Shown piece after piece: positions 54,396-63,271 of a stretch of DNA of 64,000 bases. A program made the position numbers and the translations under genes. This stretch comes from Bacillus aquiflavi (GTDB taxonomy: Bacteria; Bacillota; Bacilli; Bacillales; Cytobacillaceae): positions 2,232,001 through 2,296,000 of the forward strand of contig NZ_CP082780.1 in assembly GCF_019915265.1 (NCBI RefSeq). Direction: 5' to 3'. Position 1 is the stretch's first letter, and each line of letters opens with the position of its first letter. The notes beneath the pieces are model-generated. The model was given only the letters and a program-made list of their open reading frames with translations, ran no database searches and was not told the origin of the DNA.

Positions 54396-55179
54396 ATGAA
54401 CGTTTTTAAACAATTTGTTAAGTTTTTTTTATTCTCCGAGAGATATTGCAGCTTTCCGTTTCCAAGGAATCGGTAAAACTATTCTGTACGTATTTTTGCT
54501 TACCCTTCTATCTGTTACTCCGATCTCTTATTATTTTGGAAAAACGATTTTCGAGGGGATTACTGCCATCTCAAACACGATTAAAGACGAATTACCTCCT
54601 TTTACGATTGAGAATGGTAAGCTTTATTCAGATAAAAAAACGCCTGTTACAATCAATGACGATGAAATAACGATTATTTTCGACAGCACAGGTACAATTG
54701 ATAGAAAAACATTAGAAAATACTGATCATGCTATTGCGCTTTTACAAAATGAATTTTTGTTTATTACAGCTGGACAAATACAAGCTACTTCTTATTCAAT
54801 GTTTTCAAATACAACAATCTCAAAAGATGATTTAGAGGGATTCATAACCTCCCTAGATTCCGTGTTGCCAATCGTCATTTCTATTTTGGTATTAATTATT
54901 TTTCTTTTTGCAAGCGGGATTAAATTTATTGAAGTATCAATTTTAGCGCTCATTGGGTTGCTTTTAAAAAATATGACTGAAAGTCCTCTTCAGTATCGTC
55001 ATACATGGCGAATGGCTGCATATAGTATTACAATTCCAACAACATTCTTTACAATCATGACATTTTTAAAAACACCTATTCCTAACGGCTTTCTAATTAA
55101 TTGGCTCGTTTCGACAACTATTCTATATTTAGCTATTAAAGAAGTCCCTAAACGAAAGAAATCAATCACAAATCACTAA
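54396..55179 (+). pseudogene. DUF1189 membrane protein with an early homopolymer frameshift
   Basis: From ATG 54396 (AAGGGTG site) the frame MNVFKQFVK... is lost at a T8 run (54423-54430). With T7 it reads straight into SFYSPRDIAAFRFQGIGKTILYVFLL, the conserved DUF1189 opening, and runs to 55179 (about 260 residues). Helices lie near residues 28-45, 165-190, 210-225 and 235-250, with a large outer domain between. A TTG at 54415 could start the downstream frame but lacks a site. The protein may correspond to YqgB by position; function unknown. Confidence 0.75.
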
Positions 55180-55188
55180 CAACATCAA

Positions 55189-55256
55189 GGGGCTGTCCAA
55201 AAGCCCTAAAATAAAACAGGTGGAAAAAAACGAGCCGTTTATCTCCACCTGTTTTT
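55189..55256 (+). terminator. Terminator after the DUF1189 gene, preceded by an IS-end-like motif
   Basis: GGGGCTGTCCAAAAG at 55189-55203 resembles the motif at 18228. A hairpin follows (AAAACAGGTGGA 55213-55224 / TCCACCTGTTTT 55244-55255) with T-rich exits; it can also serve the convergent MFS gene. Confidence 0.75.
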
Positions 55257-55339
55257 ATATTTTTACGATTTTTTTCTAATCTTTCGCCACTTTCAGGAGA
55301 TTGCGCGCCTAAAAATACTTATTTTTAGACGCTCTCGCA

Positions 55340-56572
55340 CTATTTCAAATGTAAAAATTCCAATAAAATAATTCGTACTTCCTTCACTGTTAAAATAAAA
55401 ACAACACAACTAGCTACTAAAATTAAAAATGAATACAAATACATTTTCGGTATGTCATCCATCCAAATTCCAAACACAATAGGGCCTAAAGCAACTCCAA
55501 GAAAGCGTGCTGTCCCGTACAGACTAACGACAAAGCCCCGTTCTCCATCATCGACAAGAGACGTAATCATCATGTTAATACACGGCAGTATAAATCCAAG
55601 ACCTGAAAAAGCAACTGTTAATAAAAAAAGAAGCAAAGAAAAAGAGTGAAGAAAAATTAATAATAGGAAACATACGGTCATTAGTCCTATCCCTAAAAAG
55701 AAGAGCTTGTTCATTTTATTTAACGAATCCTCTAAATATTTTCCCGTCCAAAATGAAGTAAATGTCAACGAGCTTAACGGAAACAAAAAAACAAAGCCTT
55801 TAAAAAATCCATCTATTCGATATGTCTCCTCAATGTAAAACGAAAGATAATATAAAATACCAAATAAAATAAATAAACCTACACCACCAATTAAATAAAG
55901 TGGGAATAATTTCATCCATTTATTTTTAAATACTGTTGCCAAACTCATTACATAGTGACGTATTCCGCTTACATTTTCTCCACTTTTGCTATCTCCTACG
56001 TAATTTCGGATTCCTGTATATGAGATAACAGCAGTTATTGGAAAAATAAAAAACGCTAAATACCATGACCAAATTGCCGCAAATGCGCCCAAAATAGGAG
56101 CAATAACTTTACCAATGCCATTAAATACCTCTAAAATACCAAGAACTTTACTTCTGTTTTTGCCTATAAATAAATCACCAACAAGCGCCATTGCCAATGG
56201 TGTAGTTCCCCCTGCTCCAATCCCTTGGATAACACGCCCTGTCAATAAACTGTAATACGCTGTTTGTCCATTAAAAAGCAGGGCGCTTAATCCAGAAAAA
56301 ATACTGCCGACAATAATAAGTGATAAACAAATTAAAATTATTTCTTTCCGCCCAAACCAATCAGATAAAAAACCGATAAAAGGAAAAACAATAGCAGCCG
56401 GAATGCTAAACATACTTAAAATCATTCCTGTTTGTACAGTTGTCAACATTAGCTCTCTTTCTATTTCAGGCAAAATTGGGATTAACATCGAATTTCCTAA
56501 AACCATAATAAACGGTAATAACCCAATATAAAACGACAGTTTATTCTCATATTTCATATCTCCATTCTCCAT
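55340..56572 (-). CDS. MFS transporter (DHA1-like efflux family)
   Basis: A 410-residue protein with 12 helices. Motif A in loop 2-3 is GFLSDWFGRKEIIL (residues 66-79) and motif C-like RVIQGIGAGGTTPLAMALVGD near 112-132. A central loop SKSGENVSGIRHYVMS is near 195. This pattern fits drug/metabolite:H+ antiporters; the substrate is unknown. An internal ATG at residue 6 (MKYENKLSF) has the better-placed GGAG and may be the true start. Confidence 0.85.
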   Translation of the reverse strand: MENGDMKYENKLSFYIGLLPFIMVLGNSMLIPILPEIERELMLTTVQTGMILSMFSIPAAIVFPFIGFLSDWFGRKEIILICLSLIIVGSIFSGLSALLFNGQTAYYSLLTGRVIQGIGAGGTTPLAMALVGDLFIGKNRSKVLGILEVFNGIGKVIAPILGAFAAIWSWYLAFFIFPITAVISYTGIRNYVGDSKSGENVSGIRHYVMSLATVFKNKWMKLFPLYLIGGVGLFILFGILYYLSFYIEETYRIDGFFKGFVFLFPLSSLTFTSFWTGKYLEDSLNKMNKLFFLGIGLMTVCFLLLIFLHSFSLLLFLLTVAFSGLGFILPCINMMITSLVDDGERGFVVSLYGTARFLGVALGPIVFGIWMDDIPKMYLYSFLILVASCVVFILTVKEVRIILLEFLHLK

Positions 56573-56661
56573 TCGAAAAAAAAACTAGTTCTATTATTTT
56601 ATGGGACAAACATATGTATTAATTAGCAATCACTCAGCTCGATAATGAAGGAGGGTTAATA

Positions 56662-56976
56662 ATGAAGCAGCTTGCAATCATTGCCCTTGGAATTTTAATT
56701 GTTTTTTCTATTTACTTTGACATAACCTACGGCACACTTCCTTTTATAAAAGAACAAAAACTAGAAGCAAAAACTCAGCAACAGTCAACTGAAATTCCCT
56801 ACTTTGAAAAGAAAGTTACTCCAGGTGATACAGTTTTATCTATTATTGAAACTAAACTTAATCAATCTCTTTCAGTTTCTATAAGTGAAGCGATTGCTGA
56901 TTTTCAGCAATTAAATAATGGAATTGAACCTGAAGATATTCAAATTGGAAGAACATATAAGTTTCCAAGCTACTAA
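56662..56976 (+). CDS. yqfZ: LysM-like anchored protein YqfZ
   Basis: A 104-residue protein with an N-terminal membrane anchor or signal (residues 1-20). A LysM-like domain runs from about 52 to the end (VTPGDTVLSIIETKLNQSL ... IQIGRTYKFPSY). It probably binds peptidoglycan. GGAGGG precedes the ATG and it lies just before ispG, matching YqfZ. In B. subtilis it is sporulation-associated. Confidence 0.82.
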   Translation: MKQLAIIALGILIVFSIYFDITYGTLPFIKEQKLEAKTQQQSTEIPYFEKKVTPGDTVLSIIETKLNQSLSVSISEAIADFQQLNNGIEPEDIQIGRTYKFPSY

Positions 56977-57082
56977 TAACCATTTATATTTAGTATGCTC
57001 AATCCTTGTCAATTCCGCTCGTTCATTGCTACAATAAAATTGGCTATTAAAATTGAATCCCTCTTAAAGGAGCGAATCACGA

Positions 57083-58174
57083 TTGAGTGAAATAATACAT
57101 CGTACTAAAACCCGTCCAATTAAGGTTGGGAATTTAACAATCGGCGGCAGTAATGAATTAATCATTCAAAGTATGACAACGACAAAAACACATGATGTTG
57201 ATGCGACTGTAGCAGAAATTAAACGTCTAGAAGATGCTGGATGCCAAATTATACGTGTTGCTTGTCCAGATGAACGAGCTGCCAATGCTATTGCAGACAT
57301 TAAAAAGCAGATTAACATTCCGCTCGTAGTTGACATTCATTTTGACTATAAGCTTGCATTAAAAGCCATCGAAGGCGGAGCAGATAAAATTAGAATTAAT
57401 CCAGGCAATATTGGAAAACGAGAAAAAGTCGAAGCGGTAGTAAATGCAGCGAAAGCAAAAGGAATTCCAATTCGAATTGGCGTAAATGCAGGCTCACTAG
57501 AAAAAAGAATTCTTGAAAAATACGGATATCCAACCGCTGATGGCATGGTTGAAAGTGCTTTATACCATATTAAAATTTTGGAAGATCTCGATTTTTATGA
57601 CATAATCGTGTCGATGAAAGCATCTGATGTGAGGCTTGCGATTGAAGCATATGAAAAAGCAGCGAGAGCGTTTGATTATCCGCTTCATCTTGGAATTACT
57701 GAATCAGGAACATTGTTTGCAGGAACAGTTAAAAGTGCTGCTGGATTAGGAGCGATTTTAAGTAAAGGTATCGGAAATACGTTGCGTGTCTCTTTAAGTG
57801 CTGACCCTGTTGAAGAAGTTAGAGTAGCAAGAGAATTATTAAAATCATTCGGTCTTGCATCAAATGCCGCGACACTTATCTCCTGTCCTACTTGCTGTCC
57901 TACTTGCGGTCGAATTGAAATTGATTTAATTAGTATTGCAAATGAGGTTGAAGAATACATTCAATCAATAAAAGCCCCAATTAAAGTTGCAGTTCTCGGC
58001 TGTGCTGTAAACGGCCCTGGCGAAGCTCGCGAAGCCGATATTGGCATTGCTGGTGCACGCGGCGAGGGACTTTTGTTCCGCAAAGGAAAAATTGTTCGAA
58101 AAGTACCAGAGGAGACGATGGTGGACGAACTAAAGTTAGAAATCGATAAAATTGCGGAAGAATACTTTAAATAA
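57083..58174 (+). CDS. ispG: 4-hydroxy-3-methylbut-2-enyl diphosphate synthase
   Basis: A 363-residue enzyme that makes HMBPP in the MEP isoprenoid pathway. Residues 1-265 form the TIM-barrel part ([23 protein letters not shown]). The C-terminal iron-sulphur part has [10 protein letters not shown] near 268-277 and [10 protein letters not shown] with the conserved Cys and Glu near 307. The start is TTG 57083, 9 nt after AAAGGAG. Confidence 0.96.
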   Translation: MSEIIHRTKTRPIKVGNLTIGGSNELIIQSMTTTKTHDVDATVAEIKRLEDAGCQIIRVACPDERAANAIADIKKQINIPLVVDIHFDYKLALKAIEGGADKIRINPGNIGKREKVEAVVNAAKAKGIPIRIGVNAGSLEKRILEKYGYPTADGMVESALYHIKILEDLDFYDIIVSMKASDVRLAIEAYEKAARAFDYPLHLGITESGTLFAGTVKSAAGLGAILSKGIGNTLRVSLSADPVEEVRVARELLKSFGLASNAATLISCPTCCPTCGRIEIDLISIANEVEEYIQSIKAPIKVAVLGCAVNGPGEAREADIGIAGARGEGLLFRKGKIVRKVPEETMVDELKLEIDKIAEEYFK

Positions 58175-58249
58175 AATAAATAAGATTGATGAATAAAACT
58201 TAAATGTAAGTAAACAACAAAGCGTCAAAAAAATGTTTATTAACAATCT

Positions 58250-58280
58250 AAAGGCTTGGCAGTTTGCCAAGCCTTTTTTT
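58250..58280 (+). terminator. Terminator of ispG
   Basis: AAAGGCTTGGCA / TGCCAAGCCTTT, a perfect 12-bp stem with a 3-nt loop followed by T7. Confidence 0.92.
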
Positions 58281-58311
58281 CTTTTCAAAGTGCTCCAAGT
58301 TTTGAAAAGAG

Positions 58312-58719
58312 TTAGAAAAACGGCATAATAAATATACCAATAATAATCGATACTGCCCCAATCCCGATTGCCCAAACACCAAGAGTTTCTGCTCCTCTTC
58401 TACGGGCCATAAAACCTAACACAATCCCTGCCCCTCCGAATAGCACAGGCAAAGTGAAAAGAGAAAGGATTGAGAGAATTAATGCAGTATATCCCCAGCC
58501 TCTTCCCGCATTGTCATTTATATCGTTATCGTCTATGCTCTTTTTGTTATAATCGTCATTGGTTCTATCATTGTCATTATCACGTTCTCGATCTGCATAA
58601 ACGGGTGCAGCGAATTCAGCGGAAGTTTCTTCAACATAATCTGCATGACCATAGCGACTATCATCGCTATACTGTCGGAGATCTCTTTCTCCTTCATTAT
58701 TGCGGTTTTCATCTGTCAT
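58312..58719 (-). CDS. yqfX: YqfX-like DUF4190-type membrane protein
   Basis: A 135-residue protein. Residues 1-70 are hydrophilic and acidic (many Asp, Asn, Arg: RERDNDNDRTNDDYNKK). Two membrane helices follow (ALILSILSLFTLPVLFGGAGIVLG and GVWAIGIGAVSIIIGIFIM) with RRRGAETLG between them. Matches YqfX by position next to ispG and by architecture. Function unknown. Confidence 0.8.
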   Translation of the reverse strand: MTDENRNNEGERDLRQYSDDSRYGHADYVEETSAEFAAPVYADRERDNDNDRTNDDYNKKSIDDNDINDNAGRGWGYTALILSILSLFTLPVLFGGAGIVLGFMARRRGAETLGVWAIGIGAVSIIIGIFIMPFF

Positions 58720-58899
58720 ATCGATCCCTCGCTTTCAATGTAGGAGCCTTATTATTGTTTGCGAATGTGTTGAAAATCACTATGTTAATGTTTGCCCACT
58801 TCGTTATCTTTTGCCCTTATAGGGATAATATTTCATACAAGGAAATATGAAAGTATGGTACACTTTTTATTGATTTAATTTTAGGGGGATGAAAGAAAA

Positions 58900-59463
58900 A
58901 TGAAGAGATTCGGGATCGATATTGATGGAACGGTTACATGTCCATCGACCTTTGTTCCTTATTTAAATAATGCATTTAATTTAAACATCACACTTAATGA
59001 TATTAAACAATATGATTTTACACCGTTGGTCAATGTATCAGAGGAGGAGTTTGCAAAATGGTTTTCCTCTGTTGAAGCCACTATTTATGCAAATTCTCCT
59101 CTTGCTAATGGAGCAAAAGAAGTGTTGAAAAATTGGGAAATATCCCATGAACTTTATTTTATAAGTGCACGCGGATCCCATCTTATTCAATTAACAAAGG
59201 AATGGTTTTTAAAAAATCAGCTATCATACAATCATATTGAATTAATCGGCTCCCATGATAAAGTCGAAACGGCGAAACGATATAATGTCGATATTTTTTT
59301 TGAAGATAAGCATGATAACGCAGTCATCATACATGAAGAATGCAAAATACCAGTTATTTTATTCAATACTCCTTATAATCAAGATCCGATTCCAAACGGC
59401 GTCATTCGTGTAAACGATTGGGAAGAGGCAGCTTTATGGGTTGATTATTGGTTAAATCAATAG
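58900..59463 (+). CDS. yqfW: HAD-family 5' nucleotidase YqfW
   Basis: A 187-residue HAD hydrolase of the 5'(3')-deoxyribonucleotidase type. The nucleophile motif is FGIDIDGTVT (residues 4-13), motif II LYFISARG near 88, a Lys near 130 and motif III FFEDKHDNAV near 142. It probably dephosphorylates nucleotides; the substrate is unproven. GGGGGATG lies before the ATG. A strong terminator follows. Confidence 0.87.
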   Translation: MKRFGIDIDGTVTCPSTFVPYLNNAFNLNITLNDIKQYDFTPLVNVSEEEFAKWFSSVEATIYANSPLANGAKEVLKNWEISHELYFISARGSHLIQLTKEWFLKNQLSYNHIELIGSHDKVETAKRYNVDIFFEDKHDNAVIIHEECKIPVILFNTPYNQDPIPNGVIRVNDWEEAALWVDYWLNQ

Positions 59464-59479
59464 CAAATTAATTTTTAAC

Positions 59480-59530
59480 GGCTTTCTTAAAAAAGTGATT
59501 TCTAATGACTTTTTAAGAAAGCCCTTTTTT
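59480..59530 (+). terminator. Terminator of yqfW
   Basis: GGCTTTCTTAAAAAAGT / ACTTTTTAAGAAAGCC, a long stem with one bulge and an 11-nt loop, followed by T7. Confidence 0.9.
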
Positions 59531-59634
59531 TATAGACATTTATATTAATTTAATTATTTCTCAATGTTTGTCCCTATCGTCTGAATTATATTTTCATAAA
59601 ATGTATTAGTCTTAAAAAAGGAGGTGATCGTATT

Positions 59635-59724
59635 ATGTCAGGTGGTGGAAAAGGATCAAGCTTTGCATTAATTGTTGTTCTGTTCATTTTACTCATTATT
59701 GTTGGTACAGCATTTGTTTATTAA
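59635..59724 (+). CDS. YjcZ-family small spore protein
   Basis: A 29-residue peptide, MSGGGKGSSFALIVVLFIL..., a glycine-rich start followed by one hydrophobic helix. This is the YjcZ/SscA-type pattern of Bacillus sporulation proteins. AAAGGAGGTGAT precedes the ATG. It is too short for length-based gene callers, but the site and sequence pattern support it. Confidence 0.82.
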   Translation: MSGGGKGSSFALIVVLFILLIIVGTAFVY

Positions 59725-59762
59725 AAGCTAACTATACTCACTTCCTTTAATTATTTTAGACT

Positions 59763-59794
59763 AAAAACCCTGTGAGATTAAATATTCACAGGGT
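59763..59794 (-). terminator. Terminator of znuC-znuB-zur
   Basis: ACCCTGTGA / TCACAGGGT, perfect 9-bp stem, 10-nt loop, T5 on the minus strand, immediately after zur. Confidence 0.85.
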
Positions 59795-60208
59795 CTAATG
59801 TAAACACTCCGGGCATTTTCCGTATATTTCAAATTTATGTCCTGATACATCATAACCGCTTAAATCTTCCTGCAAACTATTCATTGGACATGTTTCGATT
59901 TCTTTTGTTTTTCCACAATCTAAGCAAATAAAGTGATGATGATGTTGGTCAGGTGAACATGTAAAACGAAAATGTTTTTCTCCAGATAGTTCAGTCATTT
60001 CAAAAATATTTAGATCAACAAACAATGATAAATTTCTATAAATTGTATCGAAGCTTAAACCTGGATAATCTTTTTTCATGTATTCTAAAACATCTTTTGC
60101 AGTTAAATACTTATTATGTCTTTCAAAAAAGCGCAGCATTTCCTCTCTTTTTCCAGTATGTTTGAAACCGTTTTTCTTTAAAAGAATTAGAGCTTCGTTG
60201 ACGTTCAT
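59795..60208 (-). CDS. zur: Zinc-responsive Fur-family repressor Zur
   Basis: A 137-residue protein from ATG 60208 (GAGGTGAGG site). The winged helix is residues 1-80 ([28 protein letters not shown]) and the metal domain has [19 protein letters not shown]. The structural zinc pairs are CLDC (about 93-96) and CPEC near the C-terminus. Fur versus Zur cannot be settled on sequence alone, but co-transcription with ZnuBC and its locus (B. subtilis yqfV = zur) favour Zur. Confidence 0.9.
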   Translation of the reverse strand: MNVNEALILLKKNGFKHTGKREEMLRFFERHNKYLTAKDVLEYMKKDYPGLSFDTIYRNLSLFVDLNIFEMTELSGEKHFRFTCSPDQHHHHFICLDCGKTKEIETCPMNSLQEDLSGYDVSGHKFEIYGKCPECLH

Positions 60209-60229
60209 TAGCCTCACCTCTAAGTTCAA

Positions 60230-61069
60230 TTATTTAAGTACCATTACATATTTTCTCGTTAAAATAGCAAGGATTAAAATAAAAACAGATAATAAAACAA
60301 TTGTACCTCCAGGTGCTAAATCTAAATAATACGAAAGTAATAGTCCCCCGGTTACTGCGATTTCCCCGAATAAAATTGAAAAAAAAATCGTTTGTTTAAA
60401 TCCCTTAGCCAATCTCATGCTTGCCGCTACTGGTAAAGTCATTAATGAAGAGACTAATAAAATTCCGACAATTCGCATTAAAACTGCAATAACTAAAGCA
60501 ACTAACACGATAAAAATAAAATGAATCGTTTTTGCATGTAATCCCGACGCTTTTGCATGTTCTTCATCAAAAGATAATAAAAATAATTCTTTATAAAGAA
60601 GAAAAACAGTTGCTATGACAAGTAAGCTAACTACAATGATAATTCCGAGATCTGCTCTCCCGACAGCACTGACACTGCCAAATAAGTAGCTAAACAAATC
60701 TGTGTTAAATCCGTCGGCAAGAGAAATGAAGAGGACCCCTAATCCGATACCACCTGATAAAATAATCGGAATTGCTAACTCTTGATAGTGTTTATAAACC
60801 GTTCGTAACCGTTCAATTAATAGCGAACCTGCAACTGAAAAGGCCATTCCCATATATAAAGGATTCACCCCAGTAAACATCATAAAACGTTTTTCTAGAA
60901 AAAGACTAGCTGCGATTCCCGCCAAAGTTACATGACTTAAAGCATCGGCAATTAATGACAACCGTCTGACGACAATGAAAACACCTAATAATGGTGCAAT
61001 AACACCGATGATGATCCCTGTAATAAATGCGTTTTGTAAAAACTCATACTGTAAAATATTACTAATCAT
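60230..61069 (-). CDS. znuB: Zinc ABC transporter permease ZnuB
   Basis: A 279-residue ABC-3 family permease with seven to eight helices. Conserved stretches are APLLGVFIVVRRLSLIADALSHVTLAGIAASL (about 25-56) and RIVGILLVSSLMTLPVAASMRLAKG (about 195-219). It imports zinc, or possibly manganese, with ZnuC. It overlaps znuC by 4 nt; zur follows 21 nt later. Confidence 0.92.
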   Translation of the reverse strand: MISNILQYEFLQNAFITGIIIGVIAPLLGVFIVVRRLSLIADALSHVTLAGIAASLFLEKRFMMFTGVNPLYMGMAFSVAGSLLIERLRTVYKHYQELAIPIILSGGIGLGVLFISLADGFNTDLFSYLFGSVSAVGRADLGIIIVVSLLVIATVFLLYKELFLLSFDEEHAKASGLHAKTIHFIFIVLVALVIAVLMRIVGILLVSSLMTLPVAASMRLAKGFKQTIFFSILFGEIAVTGGLLLSYYLDLAPGGTIVLLSVFILILAILTRKYVMVLK

Positions 61070-61851
61070 TGCCGTACTCCTTCTAGATGATCATGCTCAT
61101 GCGTAAGTATATGAACGTCATGTCCATAAAAATCAGAAAGTCCATCCGATCTTTGCTTTTCAAATTCAGCTGCATTTCCATGAAAATGCAAATGTTTGTT
61201 TAAACAAGCTACGTGAGTAACTTTATCTGTAATTGTGCCAATATCATGAGTAACTAATAGCAATGTAATTCCTAAATTTTTGTTTAAGTGTTGAAGCATT
61301 TCATAAAAAGCATGGACATTTTTTGCATCTACTCCGACAGTTGGCTCATCTAAAATTAATAGCAACGGTTCACTTACAAAAGCTCGTGCGATAAATACGC
61401 GCTGTTGTTGTCCACCTGAAAGCTCTCCAATATTTCTCTTTACAAACGGCTCCATGGCCACCGCTTTAATTGCATTCATCACTTTTTGTCGATCAGCTTT
61501 TTTTAAGCGGTGAAAAAGTCCAAGTTTTTTTGTCAATCCACTTGCAACTACTTCAAAAACGGTCGCAGGAAAACCTGAATTAAAGGAATTTGCTTTTTGA
61601 GAAACAAAACCAATTTTTCCCCAATCTTTAAACCGATTTATCTTTTCTCCAAATAAAAAGATTTCTCCTTTTTGTAGTTTTAATAAGTTGAGTATAAGCT
61701 TAATTAACGTTGATTTTCCTGAGCCATTCGGTCCAACAATTCCAAGAAAATCGCCTTCGTTAATCGTAAGATTTATTTTTTCAAGTACATAATCTTTTTC
61801 GTATCGATAAGATAGGTCGCAAACTTGTACAATCGTCCGGGCTGATTCCAC
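61066..61851 (-). CDS. znuC: Zinc ABC transporter ATPase ZnuC
   Basis: A 261-residue protein. Walker A is GIVGPNGSGKSTLIKLI (about 37-53), Q-loop GFVSQKA, signature [15 protein letters not shown], Walker B LLILDEPTVGVD and H-loop LLVTHDIG. The C-terminus is histidine-rich (FYGDHVHILTHEHDHLEG-like), common in zinc transporter ATPases. First gene of znuC-znuB-zur. No znuA binding-protein gene is in the window. Confidence 0.92.
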   Translation of the reverse strand: MESARTIVQVCDLSYRYEKDYVLEKINLTINEGDFLGIVGPNGSGKSTLIKLILNLLKLQKGEIFLFGEKINRFKDWGKIGFVSQKANSFNSGFPATVFEVVASGLTKKLGLFHRLKKADRQKVMNAIKAVAMEPFVKRNIGELSGGQQQRVFIARAFVSEPLLLILDEPTVGVDAKNVHAFYEMLQHLNKNLGITLLLVTHDIGTITDKVTHVACLNKHLHFHGNAAEFEKQRSDGLSDFYGHDVHILTHEHDHLEGVRQ

Positions 61852-61875
61852 TTACATCACCCCATTCTATAAAAT

Positions 61876-61937
61876 TAAGAATCATTCCGATTTATCCTTG
61901 AAATTATACTACAATTACGATTAAAAGTAAATTACGA
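61876..61937 (-). promoter_or_regulatory. Zur-box-like sites over the znuC promoter
   Basis: On the minus strand a TATAAT (61903-61908) lies 17 nt after TTTACT (61926-61931). TAAGAATCATTCCGA (61876-61890, plus reading) fits the 7-1-7 Zur palindrome TCGTAATnATTACGA in 11 of 14 arm positions. Two further perfect ATTACGA half-sites lie at 61914-61920 and 61931-61937. The sites bracket the promoter, consistent with zinc repression of znuCB-zur. Confidence 0.65.
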
Positions 61938-62028
61938 TCACCTGCTTTTTTGTTCATAAATAAAAAATCAACCAAGTCACGATTTTACCCTTAGGTTCAT
62001 ACAGTGTTATCGAGGAGTGATAAAAAAG

Positions 62029-62289
62029 ATGAACAAGAAAATTTTTGAAAACATTGTCAATCATAAAATTAGTACAGTTACAGCAGATGAATTGTTAAAG
62101 TATGCAAAGCAATTTAACATAGCGGTTAATAAGCAACAGGCTAATTTAATTGTTGAATACTTAAGAGAATCAAAAGTAAACATTTTTAATGATATGGAAA
62201 GAACAAGACTTATAAAGGAAATTGCCAAAGTTGTCGGGCCTAAAACTGCAAAAGAGGTCAATCAATTATTTCTCCAATTTTCAAAGTAA
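62029..62289 (+). CDS. yqfT: YqfT family protein (DUF2624)
   Basis: An 86-residue helical protein, MNKKIFENIVNHKISTVTADELLKYA..., without membrane helices. ATG 62029 lies 11 nt after GAGGAG; a GTG at 62017 abuts the site and is less likely. The DUF2624/YqfT assignment is from pattern and position next to nfo. Function unknown. Confidence 0.8.
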   Translation: MNKKIFENIVNHKISTVTADELLKYAKQFNIAVNKQQANLIVEYLRESKVNIFNDMERTRLIKEIAKVVGPKTAKEVNQLFLQFSK

Positions 62290-62301
62290 TAAAAAATTTG
62301 T

Positions 62302-62340
62302 AAGCTGACTTGAAAAAAATTCTTTCAAATCAGCTTTTTT
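62302..62340 (+). terminator. Terminator of yqfT
   Basis: AAGCTGA-TTGAAA / TTTCAA-TCAGCTT with a 7-nt loop and T6; it can also serve nfo on the other strand. Confidence 0.82.
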
Positions 62341-62353
62341 CATTTGAATATTT

Positions 62354-63247
62354 TTAAGCGTGCATAATGTCGTCAAGTAAGTTTTCATTAAAGCTTCTAT
62401 TTCTTAGCATTTCAATCTCATGCTTATATGGAGGTTTTTTATTTTTCTTATCTTCTCCTACGTACGGCGTTTCTAAAATTTTCATTATGTCGGTCAATTG
62501 TGGATGATGAACAATATAATTGAGCGCTTTAAATCCGATATGACCGAATCCGATATTTTCGTGACGGTCTTTTCTCATGCCACGTTCATTTTTACTATCA
62601 TTTATATGAAGTACTTTCAGTCGTTCCAATCCGATTATTTTATCAAATTCATTCAAAATATTGTCAAAATCATTAACAATATCGTACCCCGCATCATGAG
62701 TATGGCATGTATCGAAACATACAGAAAGCTTGTCATTATAATTTACACCATCAATAATCATCGCAAGCTCTTCAAAGCTCTTGCCACATTCAGATCCTTT
62801 TCCTGCCATTGTCTCTAACGCTATTTGTAATTTTTCTTTTCCAGTTAACACTTCATTTAAGCCAGCAATAATTTGTTTAATGCCTTTTTCAGTGCCAGCA
62901 CCGACATGTGCACCTGGGTGAAGAACTATTTGTTTAGCACCAAGTGCCTCTGTTCTACTAATTTCTGAACGGAGGAAATCAACCCCTAATTGAAAAGTAT
63001 CTGGATTTGTTGTATTTCCAATATTTATAATGTAAGGTGCATGAACAACAATTTCGTTTATTCCATTTTCCTCCATATGTTTATGACCAGCTTCAATATT
63101 TAAATCCTCAATTTTTTTTCTTCGTGTATTTTGGGGTGCCCCAGTATAGATCATAAATGTGTTTGCTCCGTATGAAACTGCTTCTTCACTAGCTCCAAGC
63201 AGCATTTTCTTGCCGCTCATTGAAACGTGAGAACCTATTTTTAACAT
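62354..63247 (-). CDS. nfo: Endonuclease IV
   Basis: A 297-residue AP endonuclease of base-excision repair with three zinc ions; exactly the B. subtilis YqfS length. Visible ligand motifs are [42 protein letters not shown]-like [23 protein letters not shown] and [28 protein letters not shown] 63247 follows GGGAGAG; the extension to 63271 is not supported. It overlaps none of cshB, which ends 24 nt before. Confidence 0.95.
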   Translation of the reverse strand: MLKIGSHVSMSGKKMLLGASEEAVSYGANTFMIYTGAPQNTRRKKIEDLNIEAGHKHMEENGINEIVVHAPYIINIGNTTNPDTFQLGVDFLRSEISRTEALGAKQIVLHPGAHVGAGTEKGIKQIIAGLNEVLTGKEKLQIALETMAGKGSECGKSFEELAMIIDGVNYNDKLSVCFDTCHTHDAGYDIVNDFDNILNEFDKIIGLERLKVLHINDSKNERGMRKDRHENIGFGHIGFKALNYIVHHPQLTDIMKILETPYVGEDKKNKKPPYKHEIEMLRNRSFNENLLDDIMHA

Positions 63248-63271
63248 GATGAAAATCTCTCCCTCAAACAA

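Noticed and set aside
58470-58850. A 126-codon plus-strand frame opposite yqfX
   Set aside because: It is antisense to a well-supported gene, His/Cys/Tyr-rich from the complement of Asp/Arg codons, and lacks a start site.
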